This document shows, piece after piece, positions 17,939 to 26,335 of a stretch of DNA of 64,000 bases. The stretch's first letter is position 1. Each line of letters opens with the position of its first letter. Under the pieces are notes generated by a model that saw only the letters and a list, made by a program, of their open reading frames with translations, was not told the DNA's origin and did not search any database. This stretch comes from Bacteroidales bacterium (GTDB lineage Bacteria > Bacteroidota > Bacteroidia > Bacteroidales > UBA932). The DNA lies in contig JAFZQO010000053.1 in NCBI GenBank assembly GCA_017620335.1, forward strand, positions 1-64,000. The letters run 5' to 3'. The position numbers and the translations under genes were made by a program.

Positions 17939-18619
17939 ATGATCAAGGCAGATATCTCGGCGGTTTCAAGGCTGAGGATAGTCGTAGACGGAGAGGGTGT
18001 CACCACCCTCACAGCCTTCATGTCATGCCCGCTCAGATGCCGCTACTGCCTTAATCCACAGACGCTTACACCGGAAGGACCCCACAGGGTCATGACTCCG
18101 GAGGAACTGTACGCCGAGGTAAGGAAGGACGAACTGTACTTCCTGGCGACGGGAGGGGGCGTGACCTTCGGCGGGGGCGAGCCGCTGCTGAGGCCGGATT
18201 TCATCCGGGCTTTCCGCAGCCTCTGCGGCCCCGCCTGGAAGCTCAACGCCGAAACCTCCCTCAACGTCCCGGAGGACGATGTCAAGGCCCTGATGCCGGT
18301 CATAGACCACTGGTTCATCGACATCAAGGACATGGACGGGGAGATATACCGGAGTTACACCGGGCGGGACAACGCCCGGGTCCGGGGCAACCTGCGGTTG
18401 CTCGCGGACGCGGGCCTCGCCGCCCGCTGCACCCTCCGCATCCCACACATCCCCGGGTACAACACCGACGCGAACCGGGACAGGAGCGTGAAAGAACTGG
18501 AAGCCATGGGCTTCAGCGTTTTTGACAGATTTGAATATAAAACGAGGATAAATGGAAAGAGGAAAGGAGATATGCCGGATTCTCAAGGAGATAAGAAGGC
18601 AGATAGCCAAGGCCAATGA
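17939..18619 (+). CDS. Radical SAM enzyme of the glycyl-radical-activase/peptide-maturase class
   Basis: This protein of about 226 residues has the cluster motif CPLRCRYC (Cys30, Cys34, Cys37), FGGGEPLL for SAM binding and WFIDIKDMDGEIY. The overall order resembles pyruvate formate-lyase activating enzymes. No glycyl-radical enzyme gene is nearby. Instead the gene overlaps by 68 bases the gene for a Cys-rich small protein, which suggests a peptide or protein substrate. The start is uncertain: an upstream in-frame ATG at 17873 would add 22 residues but begins within the tandem repeat. The C-terminal tail is basic and hydrophilic. Confidence 0.8.
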   Translation: MIKADISAVSRLRIVVDGEGVTTLTAFMSCPLRCRYCLNPQTLTPEGPHRVMTPEELYAEVRKDELYFLATGGGVTFGGGEPLLRPDFIRAFRSLCGPAWKLNAETSLNVPEDDVKALMPVIDHWFIDIKDMDGEIYRSYTGRDNARVRGNLRLLADAGLAARCTLRIPHIPGYNTDANRDRSVKELEAMGFSVFDRFEYKTRINGKRKGDMPDSQGDKKADSQGQ

Positions 18620-18911
18620 CATAGAGTTCGTCACTGCCGAATGCAAGCACAAGGGCGACTGCGCCGGCACCTGCCCGAAATGCGAGTCCGAGGTGGCATA
18701 CCTCGAGAAAGAGCTGGCGCGGCGCCGGAGGCTCGGCCTCACGACCCGCGTAGCGGGCCTGGCCCTCGGCCTCGCCGCCATCGCGCCCGCCACACTTGTA
18801 ACCTCCTGCACCAAGGGAGACATCGAGGAACCGGAAGAGGAACAGCTTCAGGGTGACCCGGCCCCTTCAAACTGGATGGGTATAGTAGGCCCGCCTAACG
18901 AGGATAATTGA
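18552..18911 (+). CDS. Cys-rich small protein with internal lipobox, possible radical SAM substrate
   Basis: This 119-residue protein has three parts. Residues 1-60 are hydrophilic, with the start MERGKEICRILKEIRRQIA and a C-x5-C-x3-C-x2-C cluster (Cys31, 37, 41, 44). Residues 57-86 resemble a lipoprotein signal peptide: basic RRRR, a hydrophobic core VAGLALGLAAIAPATLV and a lipobox VTSC (Cys86). Residues 86-119 are an acidic, Pro-rich tail. A signal peptide this far from the start is unusual. The layout of leader, cleavage signal and short product, together with the overlapping radical SAM gene, suggests a ribosomally made modified lipopeptide. This is inference. I recall similar Bacteroidales proteins of unknown function. 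Confidence 0.7.
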   Translation: MERGKEICRILKEIRRQIAKANDIEFVTAECKHKGDCAGTCPKCESEVAYLEKELARRRRLGLTTRVAGLALGLAAIAPATLVTSCTKGDIEEPEEEQLQGDPAPSNWMGIVGPPNEDN

Positions 18912-19386
18912 AGACTTCCATGTCGGAAATCTTTCCGTCTTCAATGCGGAAACGGAGTGCAGTGCGCACGAGGTGCCAGCCCTGGACGCCGGCCGCTCCA
19001 GGATTGATGGTCATCATGTCGTACTCCGTGTCCCTCATTACCTTGAGGATATGCGAATGCCCGCAGACGAATATCTGCGGACGCAACCTGTCAATCAAAG
19101 CCCTGGCCCTCAGGTCGTAATGCCCCGGATAGCCGCCGATGTGCATCATCAGGACCGACATCCCACCACACTCGAAGGATTGGTGATGAGGGTATTCCAG
19201 ACGGAGGTCCTGGCCGTCGCAGTTACCGTATACGCCGATGAGCGGCTTGAACGCCGCGATTTCATGCGCCGTCTCCACTCCCCCGCCGAAGTCCCCGGCA
19301 TGCCATATCTGGTACACCGGCTCCAGGAACTCCCGGAACGGCTCGTCAAAAACGCCGTGGGTATCTGAAATCAGTCCGATATACAT
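18895..19386 (-). CDS. YfcE/MJ0936-family metallophosphoesterase
   Basis: This 163-residue protein has the complete small phosphodiesterase signature set: SDTHG (Asp8, His10), HAGDFGG, YGNCD, a MMHIGG histidine and CGHSH. It would bind two metal ions and hydrolyse phosphodiesters. The natural substrate of this family is unclear. It follows rsmE with a 3-base gap, as last gene of a minus-strand run. Its 3' end overlaps the end of the Cys-rich protein gene by 17 bases. Confidence 0.9.
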   Translation of the reverse strand: MYIGLISDTHGVFDEPFREFLEPVYQIWHAGDFGGGVETAHEIAAFKPLIGVYGNCDGQDLRLEYPHHQSFECGGMSVLMMHIGGYPGHYDLRARALIDRLRPQIFVCGHSHILKVMRDTEYDMMTINPGAAGVQGWHLVRTALRFRIEDGKISDMEVFNYPR

Positions 19387-19389
19387 GGC

Positions 19390-20184
19390 CTAAATCCCTT
19401 TTTCGCCGCAGTAATGGAAATAGACGGCTGCCACGGCGGCCAATGCCGCAGTCTCGGTGCGGAGCCTCGACGGGCCCAGATGCACCGGCCGGAACCCGCA
19501 CTCGACCGCAAGCTCCACCTCCTCCCGCGAAAAGTCCCCTTCCGGGCCGATCAGTATCACTATCTCCGGTATACCGGCAGTAGCCATCTCCTCGGAGTAA
19601 TGCCATCCCTTTCCGTGCTCATACACAGGCTTTTCGAACGCCTTCAGCGCCTCCTCTATCGACACTCTCTTTTCCTCCCCCTCATAACAGCAGCATATCA
19701 GCTTCAAACAAGAAGAATCAGAATGTGATTTAATCAAATCTCGGAGGGGAAGGGGTTCGTCGACCTGGGGGACGGCTCCCTTGAGGGACTGCTTGGAGGC
19801 GGAGAGAAGGATACGTTTGAGGCGGTCGGTCTTGAAGACCTTGCGCTCGGAATGGTCGCCGATCACAGGCGTGATCACGTCCAGGCCGAACTCGGTGGCC
19901 TTTTCCGCGAACCACTCATAGCGGTCGGAGTTCTTCGTCGGGCAGACAGCCATGCGCAGGCGGTACGGATGCGCCCCCCAGTCGCGCTCGACGCCCGTCA
20001 CCTGCGCCTCCACCTCCTTCGGCGAAGCCGAAAGGATGCGGCAGGTGTAGAGCGTCCCCTCTCCGTCGATGACATGGATGTCATCGCCCTCGCGGTGCCG
20101 CAGCACCTTGACGCAATGCGCCGACTCGTCGGCGTCCAGACGGCAGACGGACCCGTCTATGTCCCTCGAGAAAAACAGTTCCAT
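19390..20184 (-). CDS. rsmE: 16S rRNA (uracil-1498-N3)-methyltransferase
   Basis: This 264-residue SPOUT-class methyltransferase modifies U1498 of 16S rRNA. An N-terminal PUA-like domain (HCVKVLRHREGDDIHVIDG) comes before the knotted catalytic domain, with ILIGPEGDFS and the C-terminal GPSRLRTETAALAA. These are the diagnostic SAM-binding stretches of RsmE. It sits between tsaC (3-base gap) and the phosphoesterase gene. Confidence 0.95.
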   Translation of the reverse strand: MELFFSRDIDGSVCRLDADESAHCVKVLRHREGDDIHVIDGEGTLYTCRILSASPKEVEAQVTGVERDWGAHPYRLRMAVCPTKNSDRYEWFAEKATEFGLDVITPVIGDHSERKVFKTDRLKRILLSASKQSLKGAVPQVDEPLPLRDLIKSHSDSSCLKLICCCYEGEEKRVSIEEALKAFEKPVYEHGKGWHYSEEMATAGIPEIVILIGPEGDFSREEVELAVECGFRPVHLGPSRLRTETAALAAVAAVYFHYCGEKGI

Positions 20185-20187
20185 GAG

Positions 20188-20814
20188 CTAGCGGCGTATT
20201 ATTTCGACCTCACCGTCCAGCCCCAGCTTGATGATCTGCGAGGCAAGGCCGGTCGACTCGCGCTCCAACTGAGGAGCAACGACGTAATCCACGGCGGAGC
20301 GTATCTCCTCCGGAATGTCTGCGAAAGCCTTCGGTGAAGGCTCGCCGGAAATGTTCGCCGAAGTGGACACCAGCGGCCGTCCCAGACGGCGCACAAGCTC
20401 CTTGCAGAAATCCATCATCGGGATTCGTATCCCGACGGAGCCGTCCTCCGCCACGGTATTATATGCCAGGTGCCAGCGGTCCTTCACGGCAGGCTCGCCC
20501 TCAGCCGGAGCCTTGGTGCAGACCGCCCCGGGATAGATTATGGTCATGGGCTTGTCATTGACATCCACAAGGTCTATCGCGATGTCCGGAATCTTCTGGA
20601 TATAGCGCGCCACCATGTCCAGGTCGCTGGCCAGCAGGACCAGCGACTTGGCGTCGGGGCGCCGCTTGATGCCGTACACCCTGCGCACCGCATCCGGGTC
20701 GGTCGCGTCGCACCCGATGCCCCAGATGGTATCGGTGGGATAAAGGATCACTCCCCCTTTCCGGAGGACATCCAACGCCTCGGAGAGAACGGAGGGGATA
20801 TCTGCCTTCTTCAT
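20188..20814 (-). CDS. tsaC: Threonylcarbamoyl-AMP synthase (TsaC/YrdC/Sua5 family)
   Basis: This 208-residue protein makes threonylcarbamoyl-AMP for the t6A tRNA modification. Its landmarks are GGVILYPTDTIWGIGCDA, the KRRPDAKSL motif and the late PLVSTSANISGEPSP. The start is the Met of MKKADIPSVL, 2 bases from the stop of the upstream gene. Longer upstream frames would read into that gene. Its pathway partner gene tsaE is also in this window, at 46.7 kb. Confidence 0.93.
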   Translation of the reverse strand: MKKADIPSVLSEALDVLRKGGVILYPTDTIWGIGCDATDPDAVRRVYGIKRRPDAKSLVLLASDLDMVARYIQKIPDIAIDLVDVNDKPMTIIYPGAVCTKAPAEGEPAVKDRWHLAYNTVAEDGSVGIRIPMMDFCKELVRRLGRPLVSTSANISGEPSPKAFADIPEEIRSAVDYVVAPQLERESTGLASQIIKLGLDGEVEIIRR

Positions 20815-20816
20815 TT

Positions 20817-21917
20817 TCAGTTGATTTTCAGCCTTGTGACTATGGGATAGTGGTCGGAGAACCTTTTCCTTTCCACTTTGTGGTACAACGCCTCGCACTT
20901 CTCGGGGAAAAGCACGTAGTCGATGCGGATGAACGGCCAGAGTCCGGAATAAGTGCCGCCCAGGCCCTTGCCGGCCTCGACGAACGAGTCCTTCTTCCCG
21001 CGCTTTAGCTGCTGGTAGGTATATGACATCGGAGTGTCGTTGAAATCACCGGTGACCATGGATTCCACCGGCGAATTGCGTATATCCTCCAGCACCGCGT
21101 CGACCTGGCGGGGCCTCCGGGTGATGGAGCTGCGCATCTTCTCCTCGGCTTCATGCATCTTTCCGTCCTCGCGGCTTGCAAGGGCCTTGACCAGACGTGG
21201 CAGGGAAAGGCTGTAGCTCTCGAAATGGCAATTATATACCCTTAGTACATCCCCATTGACGTCAAGGTCGGCATAAACGGCCAGGTTCGAACTCTCCTCG
21301 AATTCGAATTTCCCGCGGTCCATGACCGGAAAACGGCTGAGGATGACATTCCCGTAGGAACCGTGGGCGTTTACATGCGAATAATACTCGACCTCATACC
21401 CGGGCAGGCGTCCGGTAAAAAAGTCCCTGACCTCCACTCCCTTGGGTACATGGACCTCCTGAAGGCAGATTATGTCCGCATCCGCGCGGCGCAGGAAGTT
21501 GAACACCGAGTCCGCGCAAGCCTCCTCGCCGGAAATACGCGAATGCTCTGGATACATCACGAACTTGCCCACATTGTAGTCGACAAGGGTCACAGCATCT
21601 TCCGAGACCTCGTCCCTGCCTGAGAACTGGACGTACCGTCCTATAAGGAAGACCGAAGGCAGAAGCGCCAGCAGCGGAATTACGAAGGAGCCGGAGCGCC
21701 GGCGTACGGCCCAGAGCAGCAGGATCAGGTTCAGGACGAAGAAAACGATGAACAGCAGTCCGAATATGGTCATGAACCAGGCCTCGGCGGGATTGACATA
21801 CATCGAGAGGTAACTCAGTACCAGAACCCCGGCGATCACGAGCATGACCGTCCGGGCCGTAAATCCGAACAGGAAACGCCCCAGGCCCTTTTTCTTCTTC
21901 TGATTCTTCTGAGCCAT
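20817..21917 (-). CDS. Membrane-anchored endonuclease/exonuclease/phosphatase family protein
   Basis: This 366-residue protein has three hydrophobic helices near residues 17-105. A C-terminal EEP-fold domain follows, with VDYNVGKF, ICLQEVHVP, VYNCHFES, VTGDFNDTPMSYTY and SDHYPIV, matching the family's catalytic Glu, Asp, Asn and His positions. Members cut DNA, RNA or phosphate esters, and this one would act at the inner membrane. It lies 9 bases after the rhomboid gene and 2 bases before tsaC. The substrate is unknown. Confidence 0.85.
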   Translation of the reverse strand: MAQKNQKKKKGLGRFLFGFTARTVMLVIAGVLVLSYLSMYVNPAEAWFMTIFGLLFIVFFVLNLILLLWAVRRRSGSFVIPLLALLPSVFLIGRYVQFSGRDEVSEDAVTLVDYNVGKFVMYPEHSRISGEEACADSVFNFLRRADADIICLQEVHVPKGVEVRDFFTGRLPGYEVEYYSHVNAHGSYGNVILSRFPVMDRGKFEFEESSNLAVYADLDVNGDVLRVYNCHFESYSLSLPRLVKALASREDGKMHEAEEKMRSSITRRPRQVDAVLEDIRNSPVESMVTGDFNDTPMSYTYQQLKRGKKDSFVEAGKGLGGTYSGLWPFIRIDYVLFPEKCEALYHKVERKRFSDHYPIVTRLKIN

Positions 21918-21926
21918 GACAGGAGG

Positions 21927-22634
21927 TCAATTACGGTCGAAGAGCGTACCCTTCTTGCGCCAGTACATGATGAGCAGCCAGCCGAAGAGCATGCCGCCCA
22001 GATGGGCGAAATGGGCGATGCTCACCACCGACCCGGTGATGCCGAACAGGAGTTCGATGCCGGCGAAGATGATGACCATCCATTTGGCGCTCAGCGTTAC
22101 GGGCGGGAAGAGAAGCGTCAGTTTTGAATCCGGGAAAAGCATCGCATAGCCTATGATGACGCCGTAGATGGCGCCGGAAGCGCCGAGCACCGGGGAAGCC
22201 TTGAGCGCCGCATACGACTGCGCGGCCGTGGTCGAGCCTTCGGCCATGGCCTTCATGAGTCCCTGTACCTGCAGATACTCGACACCTGTGTGCAGCGCGG
22301 CCGCGCCCAGTCCGCAGATGAAGTAGAAGATGAGGAACTTCCTCTCCCCTATCATCCGTTCCAGCACGGAACCGAACATCCACAGGGTATACATGTTGAA
22401 CAGGATGTGCCAGAATCCCCCATGCATGAACATGTGCGTGATTATCTGCCAGACATGGAAATACTGGGACGTCGGGTAGAACATGGCGAAGGTCGCGTAC
22501 ATGAACTCCTTGTTGACCAGCGTCGCGATGAAAACGATGACGTTGATGATGATGAGGTTGCGCGTCACCTTGGGGACGGAGGCCATGAAGCCTCCGCCGC
22601 TGGAATTACCGTTATAATAGTAATAATCAGGCAT
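21927..22634 (-). CDS. Rhomboid-family intramembrane serine protease
   Basis: This 235-residue protein has about six membrane segments. It has the rhomboid signatures HGGFWHILFNMYTLW (residues 71-85, with His71, His76 and Asn80), the nucleophile Ser153 in GASGA and the catalytic histidine in IAHFAHLGG (His208 or His211). Such proteases cut membrane proteins within or next to a helix. It follows mutL by 4 bases in the same operon. The N-terminus is Tyr/Gly-rich and hydrophilic. Confidence 0.92.
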   Translation of the reverse strand: MPDYYYYNGNSSGGGFMASVPKVTRNLIIINVIVFIATLVNKEFMYATFAMFYPTSQYFHVWQIITHMFMHGGFWHILFNMYTLWMFGSVLERMIGERKFLIFYFICGLGAAALHTGVEYLQVQGLMKAMAEGSTTAAQSYAALKASPVLGASGAIYGVIIGYAMLFPDSKLTLLFPPVTLSAKWMVIIFAGIELLFGITGSVVSIAHFAHLGGMLFGWLLIMYWRKKGTLFDRN

Positions 22635-22638
22635 TTAC

Positions 22639-24453
22639 TTAAAATTTCTTGTCGATTTCACCGACTGGGATGATACTGATTATCCGGCGTCCGCGCGAGG
22701 TCAGCTCGGCGTTGTCGCAGGCGAAGAGCGAGTCTATCAGGCGCTGCGCCTCGAACGGCGAGGAAGGTACCTTTGCGGTGGAGGCGCCGAGGATGGCGAA
22801 CTTCTCCGCCAGGGAGGACTGGAGGGTCTCGGAAAGCGAAGTATGGCCTTCGGAGAGTATGAACATCAGGTCGGAGACCATGGCCTCGGCCTTGCCGCCT
22901 TCGCAGGAAAAGCCTTCAGGCACCCCGTTCACCACGACCGTGTCCGTACCGAAGGGGACGATGTCGAATCCCAGGGACTTCAGCAGGGCGGCGTTCTCGT
23001 CAAAAAGAAGGCGGTTCTCCACCCCCACCCTGACCTGCTCGGGGAAGAGCGAGGACTGCGAGACGTGCTCGCCCTTGGACAGGGCGCCCAGGAACCTCTC
23101 GAAGAGAATCCGTTCGAAGGCACGGCGGACGTTCACGACCATCAGGCCGGAGCGCGCCACGGTCACGATATACTTGTCCTGGACCGTGAGCACCTGCGTC
23201 GCAGGCAGGACCTTGGATTCGAAAAGCTTTCCATAGTCCTCGCGCTTCTCCACGTATTGCTGCGGGGCCGCCGGCTTGGGTTCACGGGACGGGGAATAAT
23301 TGGAGAAGTCGTAGTCGGACGCGACCGGCGAGGGCTCGAAGGGGTTGTAGTCCGGGTCGAAATCAACCTTGGGCGTGACTGAGGGCTTGTACTCGTCGAA
23401 GCCCTTTCCGATAACCGGCAGCTGGGCCGCCGCATCGTTGTCGAAGTCGATGCTTGCCCCGAAGGAATGCTTGCCCAGGGTCTCCCGCACGCAGGCGTAT
23501 AGGATGCGGAAGATGAGGTTGTCCTCCTCGAACTTAACCTCGGACTTGGTGGGGTGGATGTTGACGTCCACCGTATGGGGGTCGACTTCAAGGAAGATGA
23601 AGTATGAAGGGGTAAGCCCTTCGGGCACGAACTCCTCATATGCCTTCATCACGGCCTTGTGCAGGTAAGGGCTGCGGAAGAAGCGGCCGTTGACGAAGAG
23701 ATACTGGTTCCCCAGGGTCTTCTTCGCGGTGTCGGGACGGCCGACGAAGCCACTGACGCGCACCAGCGATGTCTCTGCGGAGATGTCCACGATGTCGTCC
23801 GCGACATTGCTGCCAAGCAGGTCCAGCACCCTGAATTTCAGGGATTTGGCCGGCTTCAGGACGAATACGTCACGGCCGTTGTGAGACAGGGTGAAGGCCA
23901 CGTCAGGCCTCGTGAGGGCCACGCGGGTGAACTCCTCTACTATGTGCTTGAACTCAACATTATCGGACTTGAGGAACTTGCGGCGGGCGGGGACGTTGTA
24001 GAAGAGGTTGCGCACGGCGAAGGAAGACCCGCGGGGCGCGGCGACCTCCTCCTGCGAGACGAGGCGCGAGCCGTCCACGACGACCTCGGTGCCGAGTTCG
24101 TCCCCGGCGCGACGCGTGCGCAGGGTCACCTCGGCCACGGCCGCTATCGAGGCCAGGGCCTCGCCGCGGAAACCGAAAGTGACTATGTTGTCCAGGTCCT
24201 CGGCCGTCTCAATCTTGGAGGTGGCGTGACGCTCGAAGCAGAGCACGGCGTCACCGGGAGACATGCCGCAGCCGTCGTCGATGACCTGGACGAGCGTGCG
24301 GCCGGAGTCCGTGACGACCACGGACACCGAGGCCGCCCCGGCGTCCAGGGCGTTCTCCATGAGTTCCTTGACCACTGACGCAGGCCGCTGTACGACCTCG
24401 CCGGCGGCGATCATGTTGGCTATGTTGCCCGGAAGGATCTTCAGTGCGGGCAT
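22639..24453 (-). CDS. mutL: DNA mismatch repair protein MutL
   Basis: This 604-residue protein has a GHKL ATPase domain, with KELMENALDAGA, DDGCGM, ATSKIETAEDL and GFRGEALASIA. The transducer domain follows, with LFYNVPARRKFLKSDN and DVNIHPTKSEVKF. A Pro/Ser-rich linker (about residues 345-405) leads to the C-terminal dimerisation domain. Where endonuclease-active MutL proteins have DQHAxxE, this one reads VVNVRRAFERILFE, so nicking activity is doubtful. The start overlaps the 102-residue protein gene by 1 base. Confidence 0.93.
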   Translation of the reverse strand: MPALKILPGNIANMIAAGEVVQRPASVVKELMENALDAGAASVSVVVTDSGRTLVQVIDDGCGMSPGDAVLCFERHATSKIETAEDLDNIVTFGFRGEALASIAAVAEVTLRTRRAGDELGTEVVVDGSRLVSQEEVAAPRGSSFAVRNLFYNVPARRKFLKSDNVEFKHIVEEFTRVALTRPDVAFTLSHNGRDVFVLKPAKSLKFRVLDLLGSNVADDIVDISAETSLVRVSGFVGRPDTAKKTLGNQYLFVNGRFFRSPYLHKAVMKAYEEFVPEGLTPSYFIFLEVDPHTVDVNIHPTKSEVKFEEDNLIFRILYACVRETLGKHSFGASIDFDNDAAAQLPVIGKGFDEYKPSVTPKVDFDPDYNPFEPSPVASDYDFSNYSPSREPKPAAPQQYVEKREDYGKLFESKVLPATQVLTVQDKYIVTVARSGLMVVNVRRAFERILFERFLGALSKGEHVSQSSLFPEQVRVGVENRLLFDENAALLKSLGFDIVPFGTDTVVVNGVPEGFSCEGGKAEAMVSDLMFILSEGHTSLSETLQSSLAEKFAILGASTAKVPSSPFEAQRLIDSLFACDNAELTSRGRRIISIIPVGEIDKKF

Positions 24454-24761
24454 TACAGGAGTGTGTAGAATTTGAGGATGCCTAAAAGGACCATCAGCAC
24501 GAGGGCGAGGCCGATGATGCCGATGATGTTCTGTGCCTTGTTTCCGGCGCGTTTGGTACGCTGGTAGGCCCCGTTGCGGAGCGAGCCCTGGATATAGGAT
24601 CCCGGGGCGTATTTCTCCTTCTTTTCCGCCATCTCCTTCTCCAGCGAGCCGTCGACATGGCCGAACATCTGACGGCGCTCGTCTTTCTCCTTGTCGTAGT
24701 AGATCGGCTTGTAGTCGAAGGTATTATGTTCCTGCTCTCCGAACCAGTTGAATATTCCCAT
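24453..24761 (-). CDS. Small single-pass membrane protein, function unknown
   Basis: This 102-residue protein begins with MGIFNWFGEQEHNTFDYKPI, continues with a charged middle (YDKEKDERRQMFGH) and ends with one membrane helix (IIGIIGLALVLMVLLGILKF, about residues 78-97). No catalytic motif is present. It is the first gene of the mutL operon and shares one base with mutL. It is divergent from guaB. The orientation of the hydrophilic part cannot be decided from sequence. Confidence 0.75.
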   Translation of the reverse strand: MGIFNWFGEQEHNTFDYKPIYYDKEKDERRQMFGHVDGSLEKEMAEKKEKYAPGSYIQGSLRNGAYQRTKRAGNKAQNIIGIIGLALVLMVLLGILKFYTLL

Positions 24762-24804
24762 AACAATGTACGTTTATGATTTACAAATTTAGTGATTTTA
24801 TTTG

Positions 24805-24812
24805 TAACTTTG
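24805..24812 (+). promoter_or_regulatory. -7 box of guaB
   Basis: TAACTTTG matches TANNTTTG, 21 bases before the guaB start codon. On the opposite strand TAAATTTG (24784-24791) could serve the divergent mutL operon. Neither has a convincing -33 TTTG. Confidence 0.45.
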
Positions 24813-24833
24813 CACATTCAAAAACATCCGCCT

Positions 24834-26309
24834 ATGTCTTTCATTGAACAAAGAGCAGTCCGCGAAGGGCTCACATTCGACGATGTCCTGCTCGTTCCGG
24901 CGTATTCCGAGGTCCTCCCGCGCGAGGTTAACCTCCTGAGCAGGTTCTCCCGCCACATCACCCTCAACATCCCCATCGTTTCAGCGGCCATGGATACGGT
25001 CACCGAGGCCCCGATGGCCATCGCCATCGCCAGGGAGGGAGGTATCGGCGTCATACACAAGAACATGTCCATCGCGCAGCAGGCCGACCAGGTCCGCCAT
25101 GTGAAGCGTGCCGAGAACGGCATGATCACCGATCCCGCCACCATCACCGCCGACAAGACCGTCGGAGACGCACTCGCCATGATGCGCGAGCTCAGGATAG
25201 GCGGCATCCCGGTAGTCGCCGAGGACAACACCCTCGTGGGCATCGTCACCAACAGGGACCTCCGCTTCCAGCAGGACTATTCGGTGAAGATCGCGGATGT
25301 GATGACCTCCAAGGGCCTCATCACCCTGCTCAACACCGAGTTCTCCACCGAGAAGATCAAATACACGCTGCTCGAGCACCGCATCGAGAAGCTCCCCATC
25401 GTCGACAAGGACTACAAGCTCGTCGGACTCGTGACGTACAAGGACATGGTCCGCCAGCAGAGCCATCCCAACGCATGCAAGGACGAGCGCGGAAGGCTCC
25501 GCGTCGCAGCAGGCATAGGCATTACCGCCAACGCGCTCGAGCGCGTTTCGGCACTTGTGGCTGAAGGAGTCGACGCCGTGGTGCTCGATTCCGCCCACGG
25601 CCACACGAAGGGCGTCATCGGCAAGCTCCAGGAGATCAAGGCGGCGTTCCCCGACCTCGACGTCATCGTGGGCAACATCGCCACCGCCAAGGCTGCTGAG
25701 GACCTCATCGCGGCCGGCGCCGACGGCCTCAAGGTAGGCATCGGCCCCGGTTCGATCTGCACCACCCGTATCGTAGCCGGCGTGGGTGTCCCGCAGCTTA
25801 CCGCCATCTTCGACGTGGCCGAGGTGGCCGCTAAATATGACATCCCCATCATCGCCGACGGCGGCCTCCGCTACTCCGGCGACATCGTCAAGGCCCTGGC
25901 CGCCGGAGGCGACTGCGTCATGTGCGGTTCCCTCTTCGCCGGCACCGAGGAGGCTCCCGGCGAGACCATCATCCTCAACGGCCGCAAGTTCAAGACCTAC
26001 CGCGGAATGGGCTCCATCGACGCCATGAAGGACGGTTCGTCCGACCGTTATTTCCAGGAAGGGGCCAACACCAACAAGCTCGTTCCCGAAGGCATCGTGG
26101 GCCGCGTCCCGTACAAGGGCACGCTCCAGGAGACCGTCTTCCAGCTCGTCGGAGGCATCCGCTCCGGCATGGGCTACTGCGGCGCGCACACCCTGGCGGA
26201 GCTCAAGAAGGCCGACTTTGTGCGCATCACCTCCAACGGCGTGGTTGAGAACCACCCGCACGACGTGACCATCACCAAGGAGACCCCCAATTACAGCAGA
26301 GGCGAATAA
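24834..26309 (+). CDS. guaB: Inosine-5'-monophosphate dehydrogenase
   Basis: This 491-residue enzyme oxidises IMP to XMP, the first step of GMP synthesis. It has a TIM barrel with two CBS domains (about residues 95-205) inserted. The catalytic Cys is in [11 protein letters not shown], the IMP-binding stretch is [11 protein letters not shown], and the flap region is [10 protein letters not shown]. The start [20 protein letters not shown] matches family starts. It is followed 26 bases later by the GMP synthase gene and then ispF, all without a visible terminator. Confidence 0.97.
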   Translation: MSFIEQRAVREGLTFDDVLLVPAYSEVLPREVNLLSRFSRHITLNIPIVSAAMDTVTEAPMAIAIAREGGIGVIHKNMSIAQQADQVRHVKRAENGMITDPATITADKTVGDALAMMRELRIGGIPVVAEDNTLVGIVTNRDLRFQQDYSVKIADVMTSKGLITLLNTEFSTEKIKYTLLEHRIEKLPIVDKDYKLVGLVTYKDMVRQQSHPNACKDERGRLRVAAGIGITANALERVSALVAEGVDAVVLDSAHGHTKGVIGKLQEIKAAFPDLDVIVGNIATAKAAEDLIAAGADGLKVGIGPGSICTTRIVAGVGVPQLTAIFDVAEVAAKYDIPIIADGGLRYSGDIVKALAAGGDCVMCGSLFAGTEEAPGETIILNGRKFKTYRGMGSIDAMKDGSSDRYFQEGANTNKLVPEGIVGRVPYKGTLQETVFQLVGGIRSGMGYCGAHTLAELKKADFVRITSNGVVENHPHDVTITKETPNYSRGE

Positions 26310-26335
26310 TCATTCAGAATCAAATATCCAACACC

